Positions 36,098 to 45,517 of a DNA stretch of 64,000 nucleotides are shown in pieces. A program made the translations under genes and the position numbers. The notes beneath the pieces were generated by a model. That model was not told where the DNA came from, searched no databases, and saw only the letters and a list, made by a program, of their open reading frames with translations. The stretch is from Oceanospirillaceae bacterium (lineage in GTDB: Bacteria > Pseudomonadota > Gammaproteobacteria > Pseudomonadales > Balneatricaceae), in contig JABSQZ010000024.1 of NCBI GenBank assembly GCA_013215505.1, forward strand, positions 1 through 64,000. Reading direction: 5' to 3'. The first letter of the stretch is position 1. Each line of letters opens with the position of its first letter.

Positions 36098-37846
36098 TCA
36101 GTCGCCTAAGACTATTCCCTCTCGACGTGGGTCAGCAGCACCCACCAGCTTTCCATCCTGGAACAGAACTGCATGCAGGCCTGAGTTCAGGTCCCGCACT
36201 TTAACTTTAAAGCCCATTGCCTCTAAAGGTGCCTGAAAACGAGTAGCAGCACTGCCTTTCTCCAGATCGTAAGTGCCAAATCGGTTAACTAAATGAGGTA
36301 GATTGATCGCCTCATTAATCGGCATGCCCCAATCAAGATGCGCGATCAAAGTAGCGGCGACATAACCTATAATCCGCGAACCACCCGGAGAGCCCAGTGC
36401 TAAGTATGGCTTGCCGTCTTTTAAAACAATGGTTGGCGACATGGAGGAGCGGGGCCGTTTGCCAGGTTCCAATCTGTTGGCAATAGGATATCCATTTTTA
36501 TAACTGGCAAAAGAAAAGTCAGTCAGTTCATTGTTCAGCAGGAATCCATTGCTCATCACCCGCGAGCCAAAGCCATTCTCGATGGTACTGGTCATAGAGA
36601 CAATGTTACCCATCTTATCGACAATCACCAGATGAGTAGTTGAAGGCAGCTCGATCGATTGATCATCAGCCATCACAATAGGGTGTTCCCAGCGTGGCTC
36701 ACCAGCGCTGGCAGTTTCTAGCGCTTTACCCGGTTTAATCAACTTGGCGCGCTGTGCTAAATAGTTTGCATCCAGTAACCCCTCGGGCATAGGTACAAAA
36801 TCACTGTCCGCCATATAGCGACCGCGGTCGGCAAAAGCTAGGCGTGATGCATCACCGATAACTTGCCAGGCGGTGGCATTATCGGCACCCATTGACTGCA
36901 GATCAAAATGGCTGGAAATCCCCAGGATCTGACCTACTGTCAGCGCACCAGAGCTAGGTGGTCCCATGCCACAGACTTCATACTGACGATAGGGGGCACA
37001 GATCGCAGGGCGCTCTATAACCCGGTAGTTGGATAGATCCTGAAGTGACAGTAATCCAGGGTTATTTTCCAGCCCTTGAACTTTGTTAACAATGGCTGCA
37101 CCTATCGAACCATTATAGAAAGCTGTTGCCCCGTCTTTTGCCAGCGTCGCAAGTGTTCGGGCATAAGCCGGATTTTTTAACACTGTCCCTGCTGTTAAGG
37201 GTTCTCCGGCAGCGTCAAAGAAGTACTGTTGAGTGTCCGGATAACTGCTTAAGCGTTTTTTGTCCTTGGCGATAGCCCCGGCGAGGCGCGCAGATACTTT
37301 GAAACCACGCTGGGCTGTTTGCTGTGCGGGCAATAACAAATCGGCCCAAGGTTCGCTACCAAAGCGTGTGTGAAGGTCGGACATTAGTTTTACAGTCCCT
37401 GGAGTGCCGACAGACAACCCGCCAACTACTGCTTGGTAAAACTTCAGAGGCTTACCGTTTTGATCCTGAAACAGTTCCGGTCTGGCCGTCATTGGCGCTG
37501 TTTCACGACTGTCAAAAGAAGTGAGTTTGCCACTTTTAGCATCGTAATAGAGCATAAAGGCACCACCGCCTAAACCTGATGACTGTGGTTCGACCAGGCC
37601 TAACATCGTCTGTACTGCGACCATTGCGTCTATGGCGCTACCTCCGCGTTTGAGTACATCGTAACCTGCTTTGGCGGCCAGCGGGTTAGCCACCGCCAGC
37701 ATATAATTGCTGGCGCTGACACTGGCTTTTTTAGTAAAACCGCTAGCCGCTTCCGGAGCGATTGAGTCGGTTGTCTGAGCAGCGTTTAAAGGTACAGATA
37801 ACAGCGCGGTAGCCGCAAGTAGAGCTGAGCTTTTGAAAATATGCAT
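36098..37846 (-). CDS. ggt: Gamma-glutamyltransferase, periplasmic
   Basis: 582 residues, family-typical length. Signal peptide MHIFKSSALLAATALLSVPLNA. Large-subunit marks GGSAIDAMVAVQTMLGLVEPQSSGLGGGAF and DSRETAPM (Arg). The autoprocessing Thr nucleophile is in ELPSTTHLVIVDKMGN (about 400), and GFGSRVMSNGFLLNNELTDF and RPRSSMSPTIV follow. It hydrolyses glutathione and transfers gamma-glutamyl groups in the periplasm. Stands alone with a good ribosome site (AAGGAA). Confidence 0.95.
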   Translation of the reverse strand: MHIFKSSALLAATALLSVPLNAAQTTDSIAPEAASGFTKKASVSASNYMLAVANPLAAKAGYDVLKRGGSAIDAMVAVQTMLGLVEPQSSGLGGGAFMLYYDAKSGKLTSFDSRETAPMTARPELFQDQNGKPLKFYQAVVGGLSVGTPGTVKLMSDLHTRFGSEPWADLLLPAQQTAQRGFKVSARLAGAIAKDKKRLSSYPDTQQYFFDAAGEPLTAGTVLKNPAYARTLATLAKDGATAFYNGSIGAAIVNKVQGLENNPGLLSLQDLSNYRVIERPAICAPYRQYEVCGMGPPSSGALTVGQILGISSHFDLQSMGADNATAWQVIGDASRLAFADRGRYMADSDFVPMPEGLLDANYLAQRAKLIKPGKALETASAGEPRWEHPIVMADDQSIELPSTTHLVIVDKMGNIVSMTSTIENGFGSRVMSNGFLLNNELTDFSFASYKNGYPIANRLEPGKRPRSSMSPTIVLKDGKPYLALGSPGGSRIIGYVAATLIAHLDWGMPINEAINLPHLVNRFGTYDLEKGSAATRFQAPLEAMGFKVKVRDLNSGLHAVLFQDGKLVGAADPRREGIVLGD

Positions 37847-38327
37847 GAAAGTTCCTTTTTATCATTATTGCAGATTGATTGTATATATCAGTGCTGAGCT
37901 GTTTTCAATAAAAATCTGTAACTGATAATTTATACCAGCATATTGATCAGCGCCTCACTTCACTCAATCTCAGAGCTAATAGACAAAACTGCGAGACACT
38001 TTTTACAACAGCGACCTATTGCACTTTTATCCTCTATCTCTAAAGTTAAAGGGTATTGAACTAACCAGGAGCGCGGCACTAACTGCACTGTGCTTTTCTG
38101 CCATCTTTGGATGCATTCACAAACGATATCTGTTGCCATCGCAGTTATTCGCCTTAGATAATTGCAGATATCAGAGAGACTCGCATCTAACACTGATGTT
38201 TATAGAGTTTTACTTATGTTGCAAATCGCAATGCCCTCAAATACCTGTTGTTTACAGGAAATTATCAGTAAACAAAGATCTGCTGGCCATGTTTATTGTC
38301 TAATAAGGACTGCGCAGAAGGGCATAT
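37847..38327. other. Intergenic region, no gene seen
   Basis: 481 bp between divergent genes. Frames of 77 and 94 codons exist on opposite strands over the same bases, but neither has a ribosome site or family resemblance. Promoters of ggt and of the cyclase gene are expected here. Confidence 0.5.
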
Positions 38328-39947
38328 ATGAATATAAGTAAAAAAATCATTCTACTGCCTGCAGTGATCATTGTGCTTTTAGGTGGCGCCGGTTTAATGG
38401 TTATCGATGAGGAAATACGTGAGGGGTTGGGGGTAAGAGTCGAGCGAGAATTAAAATGGCTGGCCGAATCTGCCTTAGAGGGCCTGGCTATTTCCAACAA
38501 AACACTGACGGTGGCCAATGTGGATGCTATTGCTAAACGGTTCGGCAACATATCAGGGGCCAGGATTACCTTTGTTGATGAATTTGGTGTAGTTACTGGA
38601 GACTCAAAGGTTGCGATAGAGGCGATCTCGACACTCCCCAACCATAAAGAGAGGATTGAAATATTCCAGGCGTACAAATCGGGGCTGGGTGTGGCCAAGC
38701 GCCACAGCGAAACCTTAAAGCAAGATTTTTTCTATGTGGCCATATTTAAACCTATAACCGTCCAGGGGCAGTCGATAGATTATTATGCCCGTGCCTCGTT
38801 TTCCTCGCTGACTATCCGCAAGCAAATTGTGCATATGCGCTATGCCTTGTTGTCTATTTTAACGGTTGGGGTCATCTTTATTACGTTACTGACCGTACTA
38901 GTACTGCGCTGGCTCTCGCTATCCAATGAGAGGGAGAAATTACACTTAGAAAATGAATTAAGGTCCAGAGATACTGAAATTGAATTAATGCATGAACTTG
39001 ATTCGCTATTGAGTGCCTGCAGTGAAATAGCGGATGCTAAAGAGGTAATCAAGCAAGTACTGCCCAGTATATTAACCCAATCCCAAGGCGCTATTTCGGT
39101 CTATAAGTCATCCAGAGACAAGTTGAAAACGCAAATGTACTGGGGGGGAACCTGGAGTGAGAATAAACACTTCAGGCCCAACCAGTGTTGGGGGCTACGT
39201 AAAGGGCATCGACACTTATCCAGTGACAAGCAGCAAGGGGTGGTGTGCGAGCACTTTGCCAACACTGGCAATCAATCTACACTCTGTATTCCGCTGATTG
39301 CCCACGGCGAAACAATTGGTGTGTTGCATCTGCTAAAGAGCAAAATTGATTCACAAACAGCAAAACTTGCGGACGCAATCGCCAAGAGAATTGGTATTGC
39401 GATTGCAAATATCGAACTAAGATTCAGTCTGAGAGAACAGGCAATTAAAGATACTTTGACCAATCTGTATAATCGACGCTACTTATTTGAATCTCTGGAG
39501 CAGTTTGTCGCCAGAGCGCTGCGAACAAAAAGCCATATTGGCATTGTGATGGTCGATATTGATAATTTTAAAAAGCTCAATGATAGCCATGGCCACGATG
39601 CCGGTGACCTGGCGCTTAAGGCCATTGCAAAATTTTTCAAAACAGTCACCAGAGCAAGTGATGTGGTTTGTCGATACGGAGGAGAAGAGTTTTGTATTGT
39701 CTGTCCTGAAAGTAACAGCGAAGAAACCTTGTTTATCGCTGAAAAGCTGTGCTTTGGGGTACGAGATTTAGCGATACAGATTAGTGGGACGCAAAAGATA
39801 ACCCTTACCTTATCTGCGGGAGTGGCAATCTTTCCAAACGCCGAAGAATCTATTCAAAAAACCATAAGCGATGCTGATCAGGCACTGTATCAGGCCAAAC
39901 ATGACGGGCGAAATTGTGTCCGAGTCTCTCAATCAATCCACAGTTAA
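38328..39947 (+). CDS. Membrane diguanylate cyclase with GAF domain
   Basis: 539 residues. TM1 about 8-25, a periplasmic sensor (26-165, with GARITFVDEFGVVTGDS, PhoR/sCache-like), TM2 about 170-195, a coiled-coil linker, a GAF-like domain about 230-370, and a GGDEF domain. The catalytic site is RYGGEEF (GGEEF form), preceded at five residues by RASD, a complete inhibitory I-site (RxxD). It makes cyclic di-GMP and is likely inhibited by its product. The 3' end overlaps the convergent LysR gene by four bases. Confidence 0.93.
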   Translation: MNISKKIILLPAVIIVLLGGAGLMVIDEEIREGLGVRVERELKWLAESALEGLAISNKTLTVANVDAIAKRFGNISGARITFVDEFGVVTGDSKVAIEAISTLPNHKERIEIFQAYKSGLGVAKRHSETLKQDFFYVAIFKPITVQGQSIDYYARASFSSLTIRKQIVHMRYALLSILTVGVIFITLLTVLVLRWLSLSNEREKLHLENELRSRDTEIELMHELDSLLSACSEIADAKEVIKQVLPSILTQSQGAISVYKSSRDKLKTQMYWGGTWSENKHFRPNQCWGLRKGHRHLSSDKQQGVVCEHFANTGNQSTLCIPLIAHGETIGVLHLLKSKIDSQTAKLADAIAKRIGIAIANIELRFSLREQAIKDTLTNLYNRRYLFESLEQFVARALRTKSHIGIVMVDIDNFKKLNDSHGHDAGDLALKAIAKFFKTVTRASDVVCRYGGEEFCIVCPESNSEETLFIAEKLCFGVRDLAIQISGTQKITLTLSAGVAIFPNAEESIQKTISDADQALYQAKHDGRNCVRVSQSIHS

Positions 39948-40846
39948 ACTGTTTCACAGTTTAGCGCAACTGCGTCATCGATAAAAAAGCTCAGCAGAGC
40001 TTGTACTTTTGCAGTTAAGTGTTGGCGGTGTGGGTAGAGGATGTAAATTCCGGTCTGCTGTGGGGTATATGGGCTTAATAACCTGACCAGTGATCCGAGC
40101 TGCAACTCTTGCTGCACTGAAAAGTCCGGCAGTAGTGATATGCCTAAACCTGCTACTGCCGCACTTTTTGCGGCGACGGCACTGTTAACAGTAAGGCGAG
40201 TGTTAGGCAGTACCGTTTGATTCAAGCCCTGTAAACTAAAGCGCCACTTAGCACCAGAGCGGCGATTGCTGTCATGGATAGCGGGGAGTTGTCTGATATC
40301 ATCGGGGGTCTGTATTTTCGGATACTGTTTTAACAGCGCAGGACTGGCGACTAACACAGATTCTATCGCACCGATTTTGCGCGCTATTAAGTTTGAATCT
40401 TGCATTTCTCCAATGCGAATAGCCAGGTCAAAACCTTCATCAACAATATCTACATAGCGGTCATTAAGTTGCATATCTACGGTAATGTTTGGATAAGCGA
40501 GCATAAATTTTGCCAGTAGCGGGGTGAGTTTTATCTCGGCAAAAGATTGCGGCGCACTGATGCGCAGTCGACCACTGATAGCATCCTTCTGTCCTTGGGC
40601 GGTTAATTGTAATGCGCCGACATCATCCAGTATCTGCCGGGCTGAAGCATAGATCACTTTTCCGGTATCAGTAATGGCAATGCTGCGGGTCGTGCGGTTG
40701 ATCAGTTTGGCCTGCAGTAACTCTTCAAGTTGTGATACTTGTTTGCTGACGATCGCTTTAGTCTTTCCCAGGCTGGCGGCGGCCTTAGTGTAACTGCCTT
40801 GCTCTACCACAGCGGCGAAGCTATTCATTAACGTTAACTTGTCCAT
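39944..40846 (-). CDS. LysR-family regulator
   Basis: 300 residues: HTH DKLTLMNSFAAVVEQGSYTKAAASLGKTKAIVSKQVSQLEELL and a substrate domain with ISGRLRISAPQSFAEIKLTPLL, DLAIRIGEMQDSNLIARKIG, SAVAAKSAAVAGLGISLLP. This is the CrgA/DmlR-like subgroup. Divergent from the GST-remnant/dioxygenase/GlcG operon, which it probably regulates. Confidence 0.93.
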   Translation of the reverse strand: MDKLTLMNSFAAVVEQGSYTKAAASLGKTKAIVSKQVSQLEELLQAKLINRTTRSIAITDTGKVIYASARQILDDVGALQLTAQGQKDAISGRLRISAPQSFAEIKLTPLLAKFMLAYPNITVDMQLNDRYVDIVDEGFDLAIRIGEMQDSNLIARKIGAIESVLVASPALLKQYPKIQTPDDIRQLPAIHDSNRRSGAKWRFSLQGLNQTVLPNTRLTVNSAVAAKSAAVAGLGISLLPDFSVQQELQLGSLVRLLSPYTPQQTGIYILYPHRQHLTAKVQALLSFFIDDAVALNCETV

Positions 40847-40981
40847 ACATTCACATTGTCAATTAATTGTTAACAGTAAGTTCTAAATAATCGATATTGT
40901 CAATAGATGTTCAGGACTTCATTATCTTAAGCAACAGTTAATTACTCATCGTCTTTAAACCTCTGGTCATAGGAGAGTGCA

Positions 40982-41386
40982 ATGTTAGTGAACGGCGTTT
41001 GGCCAAGAAAAACGGAATCCTACCAAAACAAGGATAAGCAGAGCAGGTTTATCAGACAAAGCTCCAGTTTTAGACACTGGGTGAGTGCAGATGACCGCCC
41101 TTATCTGCTGGGCGAGGCAATTACAGAGTGTGACATCAGAGCCTTTGTCACAGGGGTAAGGTTTAATGTCGCCTACCAGAGTTTATTTAAATGCAATCAA
41201 AAACGCATGAGCGATGACTCTTATCTAGCAGCTTACTTAGAACGTTTCTATAACCTCGATGGGATCAGCGAAACGGTCAATATTGAACATATTAAAAGCG
41301 GCTATTATTCAGCGGCTGCCTTAAACCCCCGTTTAATCGCCCCCATCGGGCCCTCATTAAACTTTATTGAAAAGGAGTCTGAATGA
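40982..41386 (+). pseudogene. Glutathionyl-hydroquinone reductase with large internal deletion
   Basis: 134 codons, still in frame. The first about 37 residues (LVNGVW...RFIRQSSSFRHWV-S-AD) match the N-terminus and the rest (YLLGEAITECDIRAFVTGVRF, FKCNQKRMSD, ETVNIEHIKSGYYS, NPRLIAPIGPS) the C-terminus of the xi-class GST/YqjG family, about 320 residues long. About 180 middle residues are missing at the junction near residue 40, including the whole thioredoxin-like domain with its CPWAHR active-site Cys. The ribosome site (TAGGAGAG) and the four-base overlap with the next gene are intact, so it may still be translated but cannot catalyse the normal reaction. Confidence 0.82.
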
Positions 41387-42171
41387 TGCTGGCCCCGGTG
41401 TTTTATCTGTCTCATGGCTCGCCGATGCGGGTATTAGAAGACAGCCCCGCCCGCGATTTTTTACAGCATTTAGGAGAGAGCACAACAAACATAAAAGGCC
41501 TAGTGGTGGTTTCTCCGCACTGGGAAACAACCGATATCGAATACACTAACAGCGAAAAATTAGAGACAATTTATGATTTTTATGGCTTTGGCGAACAGTT
41601 GCATCAGATTGTATATGCGCCAAACAATCCTCTGTGGCTGCAACAGGCTTTAATGCAAAGTTTAGAGCAACATTCAATTAACTCACTCGGAGCAGGACGC
41701 GGACTAGATCACGGCGCCTGGTCAGTTTTATCGCTAATGTACCCACAAGCTGACATACCTACAATAGGGTTAAGTTTACCCAGCAGACTGGATTTGCAGG
41801 GCCTATATGCATTAGGGCAAGCGTTAATACCGTTGCGGGAGCAGGGCATCGCTATCATCACCACCGGTATGGCCACTCATAACTTAGCCGAGTTAAGCTA
41901 TTTCGGAGAGACGCAGCATTGGGCCAGGGAGTTTATCGATTGGCTGCAATGTACCATGCAGCAACAAGACTTAAAGGCCTTGTTAAACTATAGAACACTC
42001 GCCCCAAATGCAGTAAAAAGCCATCCAAGAGATGAACATCTACGGCCTTTATTTATCGCCTTAGGGGCGTCTGATAAGCAGAGCGCTGAGTTAATTCACG
42101 ACTCCTGGGAAATGCGCAACGGTAATAATTCCAGCTGGGGCTGGGGGATGCCGGCAGGAGAGAGAGAATGA
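41383..42171 (+). CDS. Class III extradiol ring-cleavage dioxygenase, DODA (YgiD) type
   Basis: 262 residues. Metal-site marks: VFYLSHGSPM with the first His, VVVSPHWETTD (His), GRGLDHGAWSVLSLMYP (His) and HPRDEHLRPLFIALGA. DODA/YgiD enzymes open catechol rings such as 4,5-DOPA, using zinc or iron. Overlaps the preceding remnant by four bases and the next gene by four, so the three form one operon, typical for quinone/catechol detoxification sets. Confidence 0.9.
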   Translation: MMLAPVFYLSHGSPMRVLEDSPARDFLQHLGESTTNIKGLVVVSPHWETTDIEYTNSEKLETIYDFYGFGEQLHQIVYAPNNPLWLQQALMQSLEQHSINSLGAGRGLDHGAWSVLSLMYPQADIPTIGLSLPSRLDLQGLYALGQALIPLREQGIAIITTGMATHNLAELSYFGETQHWAREFIDWLQCTMQQQDLKALLNYRTLAPNAVKSHPRDEHLRPLFIALGASDKQSAELIHDSWEMRNGNNSSWGWGMPAGERE

Positions 42172-42608
42172 CAGTGCGCGGTTTAAATCTACAGCAGGCA
42201 CAACAAATTTTGCAACGTGCACTCATGTTGTCCACTGAACTCAGTGCCGCTCCACTGTCAATCGCCATATTAGATGCTGGTGGTCATTTAAAGAGTTTTG
42301 CCAGTGAAGACCAAGTGGGTATTGCCCGCGCTGAAATAGCGCGGGGAAAAGCTGCTGCGGCCTTAGGCATGGGTTTTGGAACCCGCAAACTACATAACCT
42401 AATCAGGCAGGGCATTTTACCGGAAATGTTTGCCACTTGTATTAACGGTGCCACTAATGGCAACTTTGTTGCATTACCTGGCGGTGTACTCATCTATGAT
42501 AAAAGTGATCTTTTAGGTGCTGTAGGAATATCAGGTGCCTCATCGGATCTAGATGAACGGGTGGCAGTCAGGGCGATTGAAAGCTGTAATTTTCAAGCAG
42601 AGCCTTAA
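42168..42608 (+). CDS. GlcG/HbpS-family heme-binding protein
   Basis: 146 residues, DUF336/PF03928 family: LSIAILDAGGHLKSFASEDQVGIARAEIARGKAAAALGMG and the C-terminal GGVLIYDKSDLLGAVGISGASSDLDERVAVRAI. Function ranges from extracellular heme binding (HbpS) to small companions of oxidases (GlcG). Here it is the last gene of the dioxygenase operon. No signal peptide visible. Confidence 0.87.
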   Translation: MTVRGLNLQQAQQILQRALMLSTELSAAPLSIAILDAGGHLKSFASEDQVGIARAEIARGKAAAALGMGFGTRKLHNLIRQGILPEMFATCINGATNGNFVALPGGVLIYDKSDLLGAVGISGASSDLDERVAVRAIESCNFQAEP

Positions 42609-42982
42609 GCATCTATAGAGCAGGAAAAGCCACCCATGGGGGATATTCATAAGATTTGCGAGGCAAAGTCTGGTGTTTTCTGCGGTTAAATGTACAGCTT
42701 TCAGCATGAAATACTGTTTTTTGCTGGTGGCAATTGTGCTGTGGTTTACTTAATCAGATAATTAAATTCCCCTTATTTTTACTGGATCACATAGCGTCAT
42801 AATAGCTCTTTATCCCGCCAAAAAAAATTCTAACTGATTAATATAACGTGTTAATATTCTGTTCGATAAATATTAAATATATGATATATCTGCAATGCAG
42901 TGTAGCGCTTAAAGCTAATACAGCATTGACCAGAGTTGAAGTCGCACGGGTATATTCGGCACAGCCAAATTTAAGGAGCATT
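42609..42982. other. Intergenic region, no gene seen
   Basis: 374 bp before the SDR gene. Open codons of the SDR frame continue upstream to 42848 but lack family character; no terminator recognised. Confidence 0.5.
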
Positions 42983-43696
42983 ATGAAGTTATTAATAATT
43001 AGCGGTGGATCAAAAGGGCTGGGATTAGCACTGTGTAATCAGTACCAGAAAAATGGATTCACAATAGTCGAGTTTTCTCGCACGGCTCCCCATCCGTTTT
43101 CAGTGTCGATTGATTTGTCCTCCAGTGTAGATTCTGCAACGGTGATTGCAACTGCATTAGCACCTCTGTCGGCAGTGCAATGGCAGGAAATAGTCATTAT
43201 AAATAATGCTGGAACCTTGAATCCGATTGGGCCTGCAGCCAAGAAACCCAGGGGTGCCGTGGTTGACAATATCAATATTAATTTCACCTCAGGGCTGTTG
43301 TTCATCATCGAAGCGCTAAAACAATTTCAGGGCCATAGTGGAAAAAAAACCTTAGTCAATATCTCATCGGGTGCCGCACTTGGCGGATATCCAGGTTGGT
43401 CTCTTTACTGCGCTGCCAAAGCGGGGTTGGAAAATTTTATCGCTGCAGTTGCTCTAGAGCAGGATCTGCAAGCAAAACCTTTTACTGCCATCAACATTGG
43501 TCCGGGTGTCATCGACACAGACATGCAGGCTTCTATCCGCAAAGCTAAAGTCGAAGATTTTCCAGCGGTGGAACGTTTTATTGATCGAAAAGAGTCAGGA
43601 GAACTGCGTCCTCCCGAGAAGGTCGCTGCTGATATTTTTGCTATAAGCGAGCAATCGAACATAGAAAACGGGCGACGCTATGATGCCGCGGGATAG
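42983..43696 (+). CDS. SDR-family reductase (sepiapterin/benzil reductase-like)
   Basis: 237 residues from ATG 42983, chosen for AAGGAG at the right spacing and the immediate MKLLIISGGSKGLGLALC cofactor motif. Other marks: IINNAGTLNPIGP, LVNISSGAALGGYPGWSLYCAAKAGL (Ser, Tyr, Lys) and NIGPGVIDTDMQ. The VQWQEIVIINNAGTLNPIGP region resembles sepiapterin/benzil reductases. NADP-dependent reduction of a small ketone is probable; no operon partners. Confidence 0.87.
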   Translation: MKLLIISGGSKGLGLALCNQYQKNGFTIVEFSRTAPHPFSVSIDLSSSVDSATVIATALAPLSAVQWQEIVIINNAGTLNPIGPAAKKPRGAVVDNININFTSGLLFIIEALKQFQGHSGKKTLVNISSGAALGGYPGWSLYCAAKAGLENFIAAVALEQDLQAKPFTAINIGPGVIDTDMQASIRKAKVEDFPAVERFIDRKESGELRPPEKVAADIFAISEQSNIENGRRYDAAG

Positions 43697-43809
43697 CGAC
43701 AGAACGTGCAAGATATCCACCCGCTAGCGGCCTACCTGCATATGTCTTGTATTCTAAGGCTAATAGTATTCCTCGGCACTCGCTAAGCTATCCATTTTAG
43801 CCACCGGAT

Positions 43810-43830
43810 AAAGGTTAAAGGTTAAAGGTT
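43810..43830. repeat. Heptamer tandem repeat (AAAGGTT x3)
   Basis: Three copies of AAAGGTT just before the HAD gene start at 43839; it also supplies an AAAGG ribosome-site-like sequence. Confidence 0.85.
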
Positions 43831-43838
43831 AAATACAA

Positions 43839-44534
43839 ATGAACTGTATATTCTTCGATTTAGATAATACTTTGACAGAAAGGGCAGCCACTATAACCGC
43901 CTATGCCGACCAGTTCGAAAATGACTTTAACCAAGTTGTTAAGCCGGCTTTGCACAGGGACCGCTTAGCTAAAGCTTTTAACGCTATCGATTGCGGCGGT
44001 TATACAACGTATGAGAAAAGAGCCGATGATATGCTGGCGCTTGATATTTGGGAGTCTAAGCCAAGCGTTACAGAGCTTTCTTTGCACTGGCAAACCTGGG
44101 TTTCGAAAAATGCATTGCCTATGCATGGGCTATATGAGTGCCTAGAGGCGCTAATCAAGATGGGGTTGCGGCTTTGCCTGGTGTCTAACGGCCAAAGTAA
44201 AATCCAGCGCGCTACGGTTATGGCTTTGCAACTAGAGCCTTACTTCGAGCAAATCGTCATCTCAGAGGAGGTGGGAGCAAAAAAACCTGATTCAGTAATA
44301 TTCGAGGTTGCCCTGCAAAAAATGCATTGCAGTGCAACAGAGGCTATCTTTGTTGGTGATCATCCACTCAATGATTATATAGGTAGCCAAAGACAGGGTT
44401 TTTCAGCGGTCTGGTTCGGCGGATTCCACACTTGGCCAGCGGATCAGGAACAGCCTAAAAGGGTCATAAAATCTTTATCTGAGCTGTATCCGATAGTGAG
44501 GGAATTAATCCCTACAAAAAGCTTAACATTCTAG
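43839..44534 (+). CDS. HAD-family hydrolase (YjjG-like)
   Basis: 231 residues. Motif I CIFFDLDNTLTER (DxD), motif II LVSNGQSKIQ, motif III Lys in EVGAKKPDSVIFEVAL, motif IV FVGDHPLNDYIGSQRQG. The cap domain is helical as in nucleotidase-type HADs. Probably a small-phosphate monoesterase of pyrimidine or sugar type; substrate open. Confidence 0.88.
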   Translation: MNCIFFDLDNTLTERAATITAYADQFENDFNQVVKPALHRDRLAKAFNAIDCGGYTTYEKRADDMLALDIWESKPSVTELSLHWQTWVSKNALPMHGLYECLEALIKMGLRLCLVSNGQSKIQRATVMALQLEPYFEQIVISEEVGAKKPDSVIFEVALQKMHCSATEAIFVGDHPLNDYIGSQRQGFSAVWFGGFHTWPADQEQPKRVIKSLSELYPIVRELIPTKSLTF

Positions 44535-44559
44535 TGCTAACGTAACATTTATGTTTCTG

Positions 44560-44603
44560 AAACAGCGGGTTAATTTCGAATTAACAGCGGGTTAATTTCG
44601 AAT
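44560..44603. repeat. 22-bp direct repeat, two copies
   Basis: AACAGCGGGTTAATTTCGAA followed by TT, then the same 20 bases followed by TC, head to tail between the HAD and NUDIX genes. Each unit contains TTCGAA. Confidence 0.85.
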
Positions 44604-44632
44604 CGGGGGATTAAATCAGATGAGAACAATAG

Positions 44633-45052
44633 ATGTCCGTTAAAATATCGCAGATTATCTTCATGGATAAAAATCTAGTCGTACTTGGCTTTCGACAAAA
44701 CGTCTCTGCTGATAATAACCTTTGGGGCTTCCCGGCAGGCCGTTTAGAGCAAGGAGAGAATCCCCTTGAGGCCGCCGTTCGTGAATCGATGGAAGAAGTT
44801 GGGGTTGAGCCAATAGATATCAAAGGGTCATTTGAGATTTTAGATCAGCAAGGAAATCAACACAGCTTCTTTGTTTGTACTCATTGGCGCGGGGTATTGC
44901 ATAACGGGGAAGCAGATAAATGCCGTGAAATACGATGGTTCGCCTGGGATGCTCTGCCTGATGATTGCACTGCAGCAACTTATATTGCCCGGGAACATTT
45001 AATACAAAAGGCTGCTGAGCTAGAACTGCAGGCTCAGATAAATATCTTCTAA
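44633..45052 (+). CDS. NUDIX hydrolase
   Basis: 139 residues with a complete Nudix box, GRLEQGENPLEAAVRESMEEVGV (about 36-58; Gly, Glu and the REx2EE core all present). Hydrolyses nucleoside-diphosphate-linked compounds. Preceded by the 22-bp repeats; not clearly in an operon. Confidence 0.92.
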   Translation: MSVKISQIIFMDKNLVVLGFRQNVSADNNLWGFPAGRLEQGENPLEAAVRESMEEVGVEPIDIKGSFEILDQQGNQHSFFVCTHWRGVLHNGEADKCREIRWFAWDALPDDCTAATYIAREHLIQKAAELELQAQINIF

Positions 45053-45088
45053 ACAAGCAACTGTAAAAAAGTTTAAGGGTGAAACTGG

Positions 45089-45478
45089 ATGATTAATGGA
45101 AGCTGCCTGTGTGGCAAAGTGAAGTATCAAATATCAGGCAAACTAGGTGATATAGTGCACTGTCATTGTCAGTCATGCCGTAAAGCCCATGCTGCGGCAT
45201 TTTCTAGTGTAGCGTCGGTTTCAGATAGTGACTTTCAGTTAATGAGTGAAACACCGCTGTCTGAATTTGAATCATCACCGGGCAAACACAGATATTTTTG
45301 CCGCAACTGCGGCACACAAATCTACGCCAAAAGAGTAGCTACAGAGCATATTATTTTACGCTTGGGCTCATTAGATGATGATCCCGATGCAACTGAAAAA
45401 AATCATATCTGGGTATCACAAAAAGCTTCCTGGTACTCAATTAATGGAGAGTTACCCGAATATCCAGAGTTTGAATAA
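45089..45478 (+). CDS. GFA-family zinc protein
   Basis: 129 residues. Zinc Cys motifs in order: GSCLCGKVKY, VHCHCQSCRKAHA and FCRNCGTQIYA. The fold is that of glutathione-dependent formaldehyde-activating enzyme-like proteins, most of which have no proven reaction. 36 bp after the NUDIX gene. Confidence 0.92.
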   Translation: MINGSCLCGKVKYQISGKLGDIVHCHCQSCRKAHAAAFSSVASVSDSDFQLMSETPLSEFESSPGKHRYFCRNCGTQIYAKRVATEHIILRLGSLDDDPDATEKNHIWVSQKASWYSINGELPEYPEFE

Positions 45479-45517
45479 ACTCGCTCTGGCGTCACACAAT
45501 GTGAAGATAAGCGACTT

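Noticed and set aside
38019-38303. 94-codon open frame between ggt and the cyclase gene
   Set aside because: Overlaps another chance frame on the opposite strand, no ribosome site, low-complexity Cys/Leu-rich translation.
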